This document shows, in pieces, positions 48,833 through 60,398 of a stretch of 64,000 bases of DNA. The first letter of the stretch is position 1. Each line of letters begins with the position of its first letter. The stretch is from Falciphora oryzae (Eukaryota; Ascomycota; Sordariomycetes; Magnaporthales; Magnaporthaceae), in NCBI GenBank assembly GCA_000733355.1, contig JNVV01000020.1:101743-165742 (forward strand), read 5' to 3'. Under the pieces are notes generated by a model. The model had not been told where the DNA came from. It worked only from the letters and a program-made list of their open reading frames with translations, and did not search any database. Made by a program: the position numbers and the translations under genes.

Positions 48833-49642
48833 CTACCAAGACCCAGGCTGGACCTCCGCCTCGCTCGTCCCCATCGCGATCTCATCATACCACACCTGCC
48901 GGAACGCCTGCGACCCCTTCATGCCCCCCTCGTCATCGTGCCACCCGTTAGCATACAGCCCGACACGGAACGAAAACTGTCTATTTCCCGGGTCGATAAC
49001 CGTCGTGCTGATGCCGGGCTTGTTCAGCTTCTGCTCCCCATCGAGCCACACCCTAATAAACCCCTTCCCGTCCGTCCGCCACGACACCCCCAGCACGACG
49101 CGGTGCCACTTGCCCCTCTCGATGGTGGCCACGTCCCACGACTGCGTCTGCTTGTCGCACTTGCTCCCGGACAAATCCCCCCAGCGCGCGCGGGTGCGCA
49201 GCGTGTTCCCGCGGATCCAGACCATGGTCGACGGCATCCACGTGTCGCACTGCGGCTTTCCCAGGTCGCTAAAGTCGGCGATGAACTGCGCCAGGTTGTA
49301 GTTCTGGTCCGGCGTAAACTCCCAGTTCTCCGACAGCCGGAACGCGAAGCCGTAGTAGCGCGTGTCGCCCGGCTTGTACCCGTCGCGCCGGAACACCTCG
49401 GCGTGGTAGCGGCCTTTGTACGAGGAGCCGAGGTAGGTTTGCGTCGACTTGAGCGCCGTCGGGCCCTTGAGCACGACGTTGGTCACTTCCTGCACGCTGC
49501 CCTGGGTGCCGCGGTCAATCTCTTGCCCGTGCCAGTTGTCCAGCGTGCCCCTGTTCTCGAACGAGCGCGAGGCCTGGGCCACAGGGGAGAGGAGGCCCAG
49601 GGCCAGGACCGCGAGGGTCTTGATGGTTGGTAGGGGGCCCAT
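48833..49642 (-). CDS. Secreted PL20-type glucuronan lyase
   Basis: Single exon, 269 residues from ATG 49642. Residues 1-24 are a signal peptide (MGPLPTIKTLAVLALGLLSPVAQA). The mature part has the strands and Trp-rich motifs of the concanavalin-like fold of polysaccharide lyase family 20: RYYGFAFRLSENWEF, QNYNLAQFIADF, KWHRVVLGVSWRTDGKGFIRVWLDGE, FRVGLYANGWHDDEG and FRQVWYDEIAMG. Trichoderma reesei glucuronan lyase founded this family. It cleaves beta-1,4-glucuronan by beta-elimination outside the cell. Catalytic residues are not assigned here. A TATA box lies upstream at 49763-49770. Recognition is from memory of the family pattern. Confidence 0.85.
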   Translation of the reverse strand: MGPLPTIKTLAVLALGLLSPVAQASRSFENRGTLDNWHGQEIDRGTQGSVQEVTNVVLKGPTALKSTQTYLGSSYKGRYHAEVFRRDGYKPGDTRYYGFAFRLSENWEFTPDQNYNLAQFIADFSDLGKPQCDTWMPSTMVWIRGNTLRTRARWGDLSGSKCDKQTQSWDVATIERGKWHRVVLGVSWRTDGKGFIRVWLDGEQKLNKPGISTTVIDPGNRQFSFRVGLYANGWHDDEGGMKGSQAFRQVWYDEIAMGTSEAEVQPGSW

Positions 49643-50345
49643 GTCTTTTGACGATGATGAGAGGTTGCGGTGTTAGAAGGCTTTACGATGACACACCGCG
49701 GGCTGATGAGCTGAGACCTGGAAGTCTCGCAAAGCCAGCCGTTGAGGAGACGACATGATCACTTATATAGCTAACCCCAGCCGTGGTAATGCTCTTGGGG
49801 TATTAGCCTCGGGCGGCGGCGATATCGTGAACACAAGGTCCGGCCAGGCAGCCGCCAATCCCTCCTACCGGGTTGCTTCGCTCGTAAAATAATGTAAATC
49901 ATCAGCGCAGAATCACACCAACATCGGTAGACAGGACGGGGACGTCAGACGGGCTGGACAGGGGCAATTTGCCATGCGTGTACCCGCGTGCCAACCAAAA
50001 CTCCAGGTTGCGCTGTCAGAGTATAGCATGTCTTATGGCCCCCAAAAAGCGGCTGAGCCCGCCGCCCAGGAGTGGTGATGGGTTCTTAGTGAGCACACAC
50101 ACACACACCACGCACACGGCCAAGGCGAGAAAAGTTGAAGAAAGCTCACCGAAGTGATCAACCTCATTTCTCCCGAGTCACACAAGGAGCGAACGGCAAA
50201 GAAGAAAAAAAGGACCAGCGCTGAGGGGGAACGGGGACTCACACCATCTCGGCATCAACGACACAAACTCCTGTTTTCGCCTCTGACGCCAGGGCTGTCT
50301 ACCAGACCCAACCCCTATCCCCCAATGGCCAATACCCGATGGTTT
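49643..50345. other. Promoter of the lyase gene and spacer
   Basis: On the minus strand CTATATAAGT (49761-49770) lies about 120 bp before the lyase ATG and is a good TATA box. A short CA repeat sits near 50094-50109. No gene is seen. Confidence 0.6.
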
Positions 50346-51351
50346 CTAGCCAAAGACAACCCCATCCGTCTTGCGCCATGCATAGTCCAGCCCCTCCGCC
50401 ACCTCCCGCGCCGCGTCCTCGCCCACAAACACCTTGACGACGTGCAAGCCGGCGTCGATGCCGCAGCTGACGCCCCCGGCGCTGACGACCCGGACGCCGG
50501 ACCCGTTGACGCCTGCGTCCACGAAGCGCGCCGGTACGACCCTGCCGGCCGCCACCCCCGCCGCCCCGGCCACCGCCGAGGCCGCCGCCGCCGACCCTCT
50601 GTTGAGCCCCGCCAGCTCCTCGTAGTAGTTCCAGTGCGTGGTGCAGTGCAGGCCGTTGAAGACGCCGAGCGTGCCGAGGAAGAGGGCGCCCGTGCAGATG
50701 GACCTGTTTTGTTTGTTTGTTGGTTTTCAGCCCCCACTAGCCCATCGTTCGACAGGACTCGGTCAGGAGCCTCCTTTGATTAGAGAAGGACCATGAAGGG
50801 CCTAGGGGTCGGCCTTACAGGAGAACCCGCGGGTGGGAGGCCGACGGGAGAGGGCCGAGACCCGCAAAGCTGTCAATCAGGTTCAGGAACGGCTCCCCAT
50901 CCTGGCCGGCCTGGGCTCTGACCTGAGGGCCAGGGCCGCCCGGGACCACGAGGACGTCGTATTCGGCTAGCTTGGCAACCAGGGCGGCGTCTAGAGGTAT
51001 GTCTCTCTGTCCAGGAGTTTTAGTCACCAGCCCAAGAGGTCCAGGGGTTTCAGTTCATTTCTCAAGCGAGTACGCGACAAAGAAGCAGAGCTATAGCGAG
51101 CGACCCGGGAGGTAAGAATGATCAAGTTAAGAAGGGCCCTGGCAACCCGTCACGGCAGGCCCAATAATGATAACCTCTCTCACCTTGACCTGGACGCCCT
51201 CGGCGCTCTTGGTGATGTCGTTCTCGGCCGCCGTGACCATCTCGAACAGCTCGCCACCGCCGGCCCTCGCCAGCACCTCGAACGGTCCGTTCATGTCCAG
51301 CGTGTTGAACCCCGGGAACAGCACCGTGAGGGCCTTGAGCTTGGGAGCCAT
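50346..51351 (-). CDS. DJ-1/PfpI family protein
   Basis: Three exons, 51184-51351, 50819-51006 and 50346-50703, with donors GTGAGA and GTAAGG; 714 nt, 237 residues. The start MAPKLKALTVLFPGFNTLDMNGPFEVL is the canonical first strand and helix of ThiJ/PfpI domains. EYDVLVVPGGPG follows, and the nucleophile elbow SICTGALFLG puts the catalytic-type Cys at residue 122. The downstream THWNYYEEL and VSAGGVSCGIDAGLHVVKVF are also typical. A Gly/Ala-rich insertion (RGSAAAASAVAGAAGVAAG) extends one loop. Members act as glyoxalases, amidases or isonitrile hydratases, or have no known reaction; nothing here decides between these. Confidence 0.9.
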
Positions 51352-51868
51352 CGTGGACGATACTTCGGCTCTTCAGGGCTTTGTTTTCGTCTGTCTTTTC
51401 TTTTGTTGGAAGGATTGGGATACAATATCAATGACGATTCCCCGCGACATTCCAACAGGACGGGCCTCGTCTTCAGGAACAAGGAAGATGGACATACTTC
51501 CCTATTACAAACAGGCCTAGGTCGCACGTCTGACTAATACCGCTCTTGTGCCGGGTCAACTTACGGCCGGATGACGGCCGCTTTCGGCCCGCCGCTAGTT
51601 AAATCCACATCCAATCATGGTGCGGCGAGGGGTCGGTCGGGGTACCCGGTAAGACTGTATAATCTGGGGAAATGGGGAAGTCAAAGCACACCAGGGGCAC
51701 TTCGAAAAGTATCACGCGGGCCTAGAAGCCCTAATAGACAAAAGATCGAGCCGAGGCAAAATGTGGGTATTATTTTCAGGAATGGAACGCGTTCTTGAGA
51801 CGCAAACGCAAACGCAAATGCTGGGCACACGCCCTGTGGCATGTCAAAGACAGCGAGCACCCTGATCA
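51352..51868. other. Intergenic, no gene seen
   Basis: This is the 5' flank of the DJ-1-like gene and 3' flank of the dynein gene. No coding sequence. Confidence 0.6.
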
Positions 51869-54051
51869 TCAGGTCCCGCCCGCTCGCGTCTTGCCCCTGT
51901 TCATCAAGCCGGAGAAGAACGCCTGCAGATTGTCCGTGTCCATGTGGTTCTTGAGACCCGCAGCCTCGTCGTCTTCTTCATGGGTGGGACTGGTTGGCTC
52001 GGGCGATGAGCCATACGCCTGGCGGTCCTGCGGGACGCAAAAGGATGCATGTCAGTATTGTAAAGCGGCAAGAGAGAGAGCCCAGAAACAAAGGGCTACC
52101 CACCTTCAGCCGCTGCACCATGTCGTCAGCATCGACCTGGATACCACCCATGTTGAACTGCACTGGCCCAATGTGATCACCCACGGCCCCGAGCGCGACG
52201 GGCGCCGCTCCGGGATCGGGGCTGACACCACCGGGCCGCGGCGACGCACGGCCGCCACTGCCGGCCCCCACCGCCTTGAGTGCGCCGCCACCCGCAGCGC
52301 CAGCCGCACCCGCCTCGGCGTTTTTGTTTTCCTTCTCCGCCTCGATTCGGTACTGGTCCAGCACCTTGAGCTGCTCCGCCAGGAACGTTTGCGGGTCCTT
52401 GGTTTCGACCTCGAGACGCGTCGAGTGGCTGTCGCGGCCGGCCATCTGCAGCGCCGCCGTCGTTGGGTCCTCGACCGCATCCTCATACAGCGTGACCGTT
52501 GAGCCCTCGATCCGGTCTTTGGCATCGCCGTCGTCTTCGTCGTTCCCCTCGGCACCTGTCACGGGATCCTCGCCCGTTTCCCCAGTCCCGTTCACCGCTA
52601 GGTCAGCGTTGCCGGCCGCCTGAGCTGGTCTCGGCCGGGGAAAGGGCTGGTCCAAGTCGATGGACCAGCCGCTGCTGACCGACTCGACATCGAAGCCGTC
52701 CCGCAGCACCCTGATCTTGCCCCACGAATCCCAGTTCGGTGGTACCGCGATCTTATCGCGGTCAATGACGTTGTGCTTCAACGGTTGCCGCTTCAGGAGT
52801 GACGTGATACCCAAACTCGAGTGGATGAGGGTTGGCAGTTGCGAGGGAAGATTTGCGCTCGTGTACATCAGTGATGCGCCATCTGTCGGCCCAAGAATAG
52901 TTGTAAAAGTTAGTATCAATGGTCCAGTCGAGAAGGAGGAGGCGAGGTCGGGATCTGCATACGCTTCAGAAGCACCGTCCGCATAAACTGAAGAACAATA
53001 TCGAAGTTCTCTTCCTTCCACCCCTGCATCTTCTCCAGAAGCTCCATCTTGTCGGCCTAACGCAGGAATATCTCGGTCAGCGGTTGATGGAGGGTTGGAC
53101 GGACAGTTTGTGGGTGGCCTGTCTCACGTTTTGGCAGACCACGGCCAGGGGTAGGCCCAGCGCATCTCCCCACTCGCCAGGGCCCAGCGGCAGCGAGACA
53201 TCAGCACCAGCCTCGGCTCCGGACAGCGGCGCGGCGCCGGTACCGTCCAGGTTGGTGCCGCCGCCTCCTCTGCCGCGGTCCCTCCAGCTGATCATGACCT
53301 CCTCCATGGCCTCTTTGGCGTCATCGTCGAGCGGCAGCATCACCTTCCGAAGCAGTAGGATCCATTCGCGCAGCTGTCGCATCCACAGCCATGGCTCGGC
53401 CCAGTCGAGCAGTACCACAATCAGCGTATGCGGTATTGTCTGCGGCGTGAGCAGCGGTCTTACGAGGGAATCGAACTGGTGGGATGGCTTCGTGAGGGAG
53501 TAGAGAGAGATACGGGCGAGTATGTCTGTCAGGAGACCGTGTCAGCGAGGTGTCAAGGCCGGGTCCGTCTCGCCCGCGGGGCCGATTCAGATGCGGGCAG
53601 CAGTCGGGGGTGGGCCCTGGCAAACCTTCTTGGTCTGCGTCGAGGACGTCGTAGTACGTGTATCCGAGGGCGAAGTGGTTCGCGACAGGAGGTATCCTAG
53701 ATCCCTGTCTATCAAACGGCCTTCTGGACTCGGTGTTGGAGAGGGTCTCGAGGAAGTCGCGCTGCGACTCAACAGTGCCGCCTGGAGACGGATAGAGCGT
53801 GGGGGCGTCAGCAACCTCGGCCTAGGTAGAGCAGGAAACACATTGATCTCCTGACTGCCCGCGGAACGGCAGGGCGGGAGGGAGGGCAGGGGACAAGGCT
53901 TACCGAGAACCAACAGGTTCTTCTCCGGTAGCCGCTTGCCGCTGGCGACAGACTCCAGCATGGAGTTCCACATGTCCTTCTTCTTGTCGCCATCTTTGGA
54001 GTCGGCCGAGGCCGTGGTGTAGGTGGAGAACCTGTTTGTGTTGCTCGCCAT
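51869..54051 (-). CDS. Dynein light intermediate chain
   Basis: Six exons are read on the minus strand: 53904-54051, 53626-53781, 53128-53525, 52963-53056, 52104-52882 and 51869-52027. Donors include GTAAGC, GTTTGC, GTGAGA, GTATGC and GTGGGT. Total 1734 nt, 577 residues. The N-terminal half is the Ras-like domain of cytoplasmic dynein DLIC: NLLVLGGTVESQRDFLETL, FALGYTYYDV, ARISLYSLTKP, HTLIVVLLDWAEPWLWMRQLREW, LPLAVVCQNADKMELL, and YTSANLPSQLPTLIHSSLGI. The P-loop position lacks the GK(S/T) needed for nucleotide binding. The C-terminal half is Pro/Gly/Asp-rich with a helix containing DPQTFLAEQLKVLDQYRIEAEKE, the adaptor-binding part in animal DLICs. It acts in the minus-end-directed motor complex with dynactin, whose RO-10 subunit is also encoded in this window. 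Confidence 0.9.
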
Positions 54052-55400
54052 GGTGTCTCCTCCCTAGCCGGCCGTTTTCTCTGCTCGGGATGGTTCCTCT
54101 GCTACCGCTGGGGGTGCGGGTGCTGGTCCTGCGTCTGATCCCTGCCCGCGGTGATCGGTCGCATCGGCAGGCTCTGGCGCATGCGCAGTGCGCAGTTGGG
54201 AGGAGATCGGAGGCGAGTGGCGCGGGCGCAGGACGCGCTTGGTCTTTTGCAAGGTTCGTCGCGTGCAAACGGGCAGACAGAGGGGCGGAGCCAGGCTCCG
54301 AGACGCTTTTTGAGAATAGACAGGGAATTGTAGAAAATGCGGTTGGGATCCTCGAGCACTGCTCGTGCGTGGCGAGAGCGACAAGCTTCGGCAGCAGTCG
54401 GTCAGCGTGGGCTCAGGGTATAGAGGTCGTCAGTGCTCGGGGTGGATCGCATCGTGGGCGACGACGTTGAATTTCCCGCCTGGCACACTTGACAGCGAAA
54501 CGCAGAAGGATTCGGGAGCTACAGCAGCAGGATGCAGGGGCGTCCGCCCGGCACTTGCCCCACCGTCTGCCGAAACGGCGGATCCTAGCCCAATTGGCGA
54601 CCAGGCCAGACCATGCCTGGCGTGCTCTTCAGCGTCGACCGCCTGCCAATAGGCGCCCCAAGCGCTGCCAGCTGCGAACAGACGCGCGCAGTGGCTTTAG
54701 CCTAGCCCCTGACTTCCATGAACCACGCACCACATCATTCAGGCTTCTATTCAAGCTTCTCACAATCGCCCGTGCAGACCTTGTGACCCGATAAATGACG
54801 ACCTTCTACTCAGCCAGGGGCTTGCCAGGAGAAGCAAATGCCACTCGGGACATGGCATAGTTTGTGTTCCGACGAGACTTAGCCTGATAGTGCTACAACA
54901 TCACTCCATAGCAAAGGTCAGAAGAACACCAAGAATTCATATGCCAAAGCAGGCAGATCCAGATCCAGATAAATTCTTCCATAGATGCCAGATATATGTT
55001 TTCCCATAATCCGTATTAACTGGTATATATATCCTTTTTCGAGAAACATTGCCCAAAAACAAACCTCCCGTGATGAGGGAACCCAAGAACATGAAACCAC
55101 TTTTTGCTTGCAAAGTGTCTGCTTTTGCGCGAGAAAAGGCCTGCATAGATAACAGAGGTTAAAATGGAGAACAGTAAGAAGCGTTGTGTAGGAGCCCGCC
55201 TTGAGGCGAGAAGAGAACCACTCCGGCTGGGTGGCGGCCCCGGCACGGGGTTATGCCTCAAGTTAGCCCGGTCGATACACGGCCTGCCCGCAATACCCCT
55301 TTCCTTTGCGAGGGCTGCCCGCCAAGCCACTGTCCCCAGTACCCACCGGGCCCAGGACGTTTTCTTCTGCCTCTCCAGCTCCCACAACAGCAGAACATGT
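54052..55400. other. Intergenic, no gene seen
   Basis: This is the 5' flank of the dynein gene and 3' flank of the ceramide synthase; both genes run on the minus strand. Open frames show no motif. Confidence 0.6.
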
Positions 55401-57299
55401 TCAGTCGACCTGCTTCTCGCAGCCAATACGGCCGAGGAGCTCCTTGCGATCGCTGTGGCCAGGGAGGCTAACACCAGTGGACGAGGACGCCTGCCTCTTG
55501 ACGCCCGATCTCCGGCCCCAGCCCTTAAGGTCGATATCCTCAACGCCAACCTCCTCCTCGATGGGCTGGTCGTCGTCGTTCTCAGCGTCGTCATTGTATG
55601 ACACCTTGCCACCGTGGTTGGCAATCGCAGCCTCCACGGCGTTGGCCTTTGTCCTTCCATCCGCATACTCATGCTGCTCCTGCTCTTGCTCCTCGCCTTC
55701 CTCGTCGTCGCTGCGCGTGTCCTCGGCGCCGGTACCGCGGATAACCTTGACAGCGACCCTGAAGATTGCCATGAGCCAGATGAGGGTGAGGCCCTGCAGC
55801 ATCAGCAGGACCGAGAGGAAGCCCCACTTGACAGATTCGTCAAAGCACACGATGGCCTCGGAGTCCCAGAGAGGCTCGGCGATATACATGAATCCGCTGG
55901 GCTTTGAGAGAGGGCCCTCAATTCCTTTGGCAGTGTCCCGCCAGCAGCGGCCACCCATCACGATCGACGTATCACGCCAGACCGAGTAGCAGACCATCAG
56001 GTACGCAACGTGGCGGGCGAGGACCCAGCTAATCATAAACAGACCGAAGAAGACATCGCATGCTCTGTTATACCCGAGATACTTCAGGCACTTGGCGCTC
56101 TAGTTCAGGAGAATGCAGGGTCAATAGGTGTTTGCCATGAGCGGAACACTGATAGGCTTGCAACCAGGCTAGGGAACTTACCGAGAAGACAATATCCACA
56201 CCATCCATCAGGATCAGGATCAGGTTGCCGACACGGGTATAGCCGTAGCGGTAAGAAGCGTAGATCAGAGAGATTGTAATGATGTGGTGGGCAAACATCT
56301 GCCAGTGGTCCTTTCTGCGCTCCTCGATGTTGATAACAAGGATCTGCTGCAGCCAGAAGGCCAGTTGCGCCAACATGTAGCCCTTCATAAGTCCGTCGAT
56401 TTCCCTGCTAGGCCAGGCGGTCCAGAGGTTACGCAGGCTCATGTAGTACTCCGAGTTGCAGTAGAGGTACTAGTTCAAGGAGGTAGACACGAGTTAGCAC
56501 GCGCCGGTCAGTAGAGAACTTGGCTTTTTTTTTTTTTTTTTTGGATAGGGATTGAGGCACCACATACCAAGCCAAGCGGCCAAAAGACAGCATAGTAGCC
56601 GATGAGCCACCCCTGCTCGCTGAAACGAGTGACAGTCTTGCGCTTTTTCAAGCCGTGCCACTTTGCGAAGGGCGCCAGAATGTACTCCATGGCACTTGCC
56701 CTGATACCCGTGAAAACCACGATCCAGAAGAAGATCTGGTAGCTATCCTCCTTGCCGATGCTATACTTTTCTGTCTTGAGGTTGTAGTGTGACGATGAGA
56801 AGAACTTGGAGGTGTATTCGCGGCTCTTGGGGAAGAAGAAGTGGGTGAGGGCAAGGAGCGCCAGGAGGTTGAAGGAGAGACCTGTGCGGTAGGAAAAGAC
56901 TGTTAGTTTGGTTGCTGCAGATACCGGGGGAACTTGCCGTCGCGATGCTGGCTTGCGGGAGTGCGGACAGGCAGGCAACGCGACCAGACGGGCCTGCGCT
57001 GGAGTCACCCAGACGTCGTAGGCACGTCCGGGCGGCCGCATCGACACCCAGAAGCCAATGCTTGATGGAGAAGGGCACTACACACCAGTCTGATTATCGA
57101 CACACCACCTCGTAAAGTTCTTGAGGGGGCCGTCGCCCCTCCTCTTGACGCGCCGGACCAGCATGGTCTTGTTGGAGGCCTGCATGTACAGCGGGCCGTT
57201 CATGGTGTCTTTCCTGATGACAGAAGGGTCGCGCACGGCGGATCGCCGAGGCGAGGGCGGCTCGAGGGTGCCGCCGCCACCAGCCTGTGGGCCGGACAT
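55401..57299 (-). CDS. lag1: Ceramide synthase (LAG1/LAC1, TLC domain)
   Basis: Four exons, 57086-57299, 56568-56881, 56182-56469 and 55401-56099, with donors GTGTGT, GTATGT and GTAAGT; 1515 nt, 504 residues from ATG 57299. The enzyme N-acylates sphingoid bases in the ER membrane. Visible: a cytosolic N-terminus, then several hydrophobic helices forming the TLC domain. The Lag1 motif lies in HWQMFAHHIITISLIYASYRYGYTRVGNLILILMDGVDIVFS, including the His-His pair and the DxxD-like stretch required for activity in the family. WPSREIDGLMKGYMLAQLAFWLQQI precedes it. The C-terminal tail is very acidic (TRSDDEEGEEQEQEQ) and then basic. Filamentous fungi usually have two such enzymes with different chain-length preference; which type this is I cannot say. 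A T-run (A-run in the sense strand) of about 19 nt lies in intron 2. Confidence 0.93.
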
Positions 57300-59479
57300 G
57301 CTTCTGGCGAGGGCGGGAGCTTCAAAAAAGAACGGAGGGTATGTCTCGAAGTGAATTGGCGACTGAGTTGACTTGGCGGCACCGGGTGAGCAGTCTTAGC
57401 CTCGCGGGTGTATGCTGGCCGCGCAGTGGTGCTAGTTTAGCGGCAGCTGTCGGTTTGACACTCGGCCGGGTCGTGGAGGGCTAGAGGTAGATGTCAAGGG
57501 GAGACACAACGCGAAAGCGTGTGCGTTGCTAGGCCTGGATTTGTCCCCCCGGGGCTCGGCGGAAAATGCCGGGGTGGGATTTTGTTGAGGTGGGAAAGCC
57601 GTGGGGGAAAAAAAGGATCAAGCAACAACAGGAAGAGAAAAAGAAGAAATTGATATTGCCAATTGATACGCCGAACGAATGCTCCAGTTGCGGATCGAGG
57701 CTTGCAAGGGTTGCTTTCACTCTTCAAGCCATAGGAAGGTCGCGTAGGGGACAGAGAGCAAAGCTGGGAGGGGGACAAGGGACAAGCAAGGAAGCTTTCC
57801 CGCCACAGATGGATGCCCTCGTGTTTGCGAGGACCGCTGGACAGGAGAGAAACGGGCCTAACGAGTGCAGCAAAAATGGAAAACGGCACGGGAAGGGGCC
57901 TGTTTTTCTTTTGGTCCCTGGGCACCACCTGGGAAGTCTCGGCCCTGGGCTGCCTCGCCTCCCTTTCTCAGCGGGCGCAGAAAAAAAAGGGGACCCTTTC
58001 GAAATTTCGAGAGAAGTGGGGTCTGGGCTTGGAAGGTGGATGAGAGCAATCAAAGGCGGTGTGAAGCAGAGCTCTACCGGCCCGGGGGCAAGTCCAATTT
58101 GACGATGTGGATGGCGGGGAAAAGGGAGAAGCGACAACCCTTGCAGGGATCGGCCCATTGTCCGTGTCGTGATGCTGTTTCGTGCTGATTTCGAGAGAAT
58201 TGATTTCTTGATGATTGGGCGGCCCTTGGTTGACCAAGAGGCAGCAGATGGGCATCGACAACCGAAGCCTCTTGCCGGCGCGATCGAATTTGCCATGATA
58301 CAGTGCTGAGGAGCTAGCCCTAGCTAGAGGTGCTGGTCTAGCTTGGGGTAAGAGGTTGGGGGGCGCCCAGGAAGCTCCCGTCGTCACACAGATTTGATGG
58401 ATCTACAGCAAATCAATTCCGAAGTCGCAGCCAGCCAAGGTGGGAAAACGGCAGCAGCTGAGCAAGCCACGGATCTGCTCGGAGCCATTCCTAGACTCCA
58501 ATCTCTCGAACCCATTTGCCATCACCGAACGGTGCAAAAGACGATGCTCGATATTGGCGGTGTGAAAGGACACCGCAAGCCCCTCAGCCAGCCATGGAAT
58601 AGAGCTGTCGCACCTTGCTGATGTGCCTCCTGGCTCTTGCCCGCAGCTGGCCAGTCGCGCAGCAGGAATGCGCCATTTGCCAGATTTCAGCTTGTGCGTC
58701 TGCCAATGGGATCCCGGCAAAGGCACGGGTTCTGCCCAGGCCGCATGCATGCACCTGCGCGTCGACGTTCGGTGGTTTGCTAGACTGCTAGGCTGGGTGC
58801 GGTTGGCACTTGCCATCCCTGGGAGGGATTTGCCGCTTTGGCATTGGACCGGCTGCGTGCCACCGTGGGGTTGTGGCGCTCCAACCCCTGGCGTACGGCG
58901 TAAAACGTATTGACTGGATGCTACCACGTCCCGCGCTACGTCCCACGCCCTCTATTCAGTGCCTGACACACGCCGTATTCGCGTCGACTCGCCTCCATCT
59001 AACCACCCACATGCCCCCCGTGGACGCCCAACGGCCTGGGATCGGGTAAGAACTCTATCAAACGGGCCCACTGTGGGAACACAACATCAATGATCTTCGG
59101 CAAGGAACCCGACTGCATGTAATTATTGATAGTCTGGCTATTCCAACTGCAAATGCCAATTCGACTCGGCTCGACGTTCGAATTTCGTCCCGTCAGCTTG
59201 ATTCGTGATACTTCAGCTTGCAGTGGAGAAAAGCGGCAGGAAGCCGAATTTTATTTATGAGGGCCCTCCCCGAACCAAGATAGTTCATCGGTCGGATCCC
59301 GACATTGACAGAGCCCCTCTCGCTCCGGTACCTGACCTATTCATCCCAATCTACCACCCCTTTTATCCTCGCTACTATCCCCCCGAGAGCCCCGCGAGCC
59401 TCAACATCGACGATAGCCATTATTCCAGCCACGATAACAACAGGCTCTGTCTCGAAAAAGGACCAAAACAGGCGGCAGC
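57300..59479. other. Intergenic, no gene supported
   Basis: This is the 5' flank of the ceramide synthase. Several overlapping open frames exist on both strands, including a 92-codon frame at 59205-59483, but none has recognisable motifs. Confidence 0.5.
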
Positions 59480-60398
59480 TTAATGATGCTTCTCGCAAAA
59501 GAGCGTGTCGCAACGACCCTCGGCCGCAAGCTTGGCCCTTGTCTCAGCGTCGTCCACCTGGCGCGGGGCGACTTGGGGAAGACCGCCGTTGCGACGGAAG
59601 AGCCTGGCTGGAAGGGCCCCGTTGACGCAGCTGTTGGAGACCGTGGCGAAGCAGAGCCCAGGCTTGCCGTCCTTGGCGGGGCAGCAGGTGTTGAGGAAGC
59701 ACTCGCTGTTGGCGGGGCAGTCGGCGGCCGAGCTGCAGCCGGCCCCGGCGCCGCCGCACGCGAAGCTGTTGTCGAAGCAGTATGTGCTAGCGTCGCCGGG
59801 CGTCTTGGGGGCGCCGATGCAGTAGCAACTCGCGCCGGCCGGTTGGTTCTGGCATTGGAAGGTGTTGCCGCCGCACGGCGAGGGGCCGTTCGGGCACTGC
59901 GGGGTCGCCGTCACGGTCGTCGTCACTGTGACGATGGGCGTCGGCGCCTCGACCGTCCTGGTGCTGATGACGCTCCAGCATGCGCAGACGCTGCTGAAGC
60001 GCGCGAGGCTAGTGCAGGCCGAGGCGTATCCGGGTAGCTCCGAGGGCGCGACGGCCGACCGCGGCGGGGTCCGTCACCGTCGCCCCGGTGACGGTGACAG
60101 TCCTGGAAGCTCAAGGTTGGTCATGCATCTCCATGATGTCGGTCAAACCCCATTCCGTCCAAGGTATATCCCGAGAGTTCAAAGGGCTTGATATGGGAGA
60201 CATACCGAGCAGGGGTGGTAGTCACCTCTACAGCAGCGCTGCAGTCGGCCATGCGAGACGCCAACGAGGGCTTCGGGATGTTAGCAGACCAGTGATGGTC
60301 CTGGCACAGTTGTCGGCGTTGCACTTGGGTGCCGCGGCGGCGTTTGCAAGACCGCCAGCAAGGCCGGCGGCGATGATGGCCTGAACAAGGCGAGACAT
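59480..60398 (-). pseudogene. Cys-rich secreted protein gene with two frameshifts
   Basis: The minus strand begins ATG 60398 with a signal peptide (MSRLVQAIIAAGLAGGLANA) and KCNADNCARTITG, a start typical of secreted fungal proteins. The expected continuation (SANIPKPSLASRMADCSAAVEVTTTPA) is in another frame, implying a shift near 60288-60292. After a candidate intron (donor GTATGT) the Thr/Val-rich TVTVTGATVTDPAAV is read. The frame must change again near 60050-60062 to reach LPGYASACTSLARFSSVCACW and the final Cys-rich part (QCPNGPSPCGG to CDTLFCEKHH). That part has about 20 Cys in patterns such as FACGGAGAGCSSAADCPANSECFLNTCC. The two shifts look compensating (-1, then +1), so the C-terminal module stays in the original register. 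Either the gene is decaying or the assembly has errors. Function unknown. Confidence 0.6.

Noticed and set aside
59205..59483. 92-codon Pro/Tyr-rich plus-strand frame
   Set aside because: Its only support is length; there is no homology, signal peptide or splice partner, and it abuts the 3' end of the Cys-rich gene.
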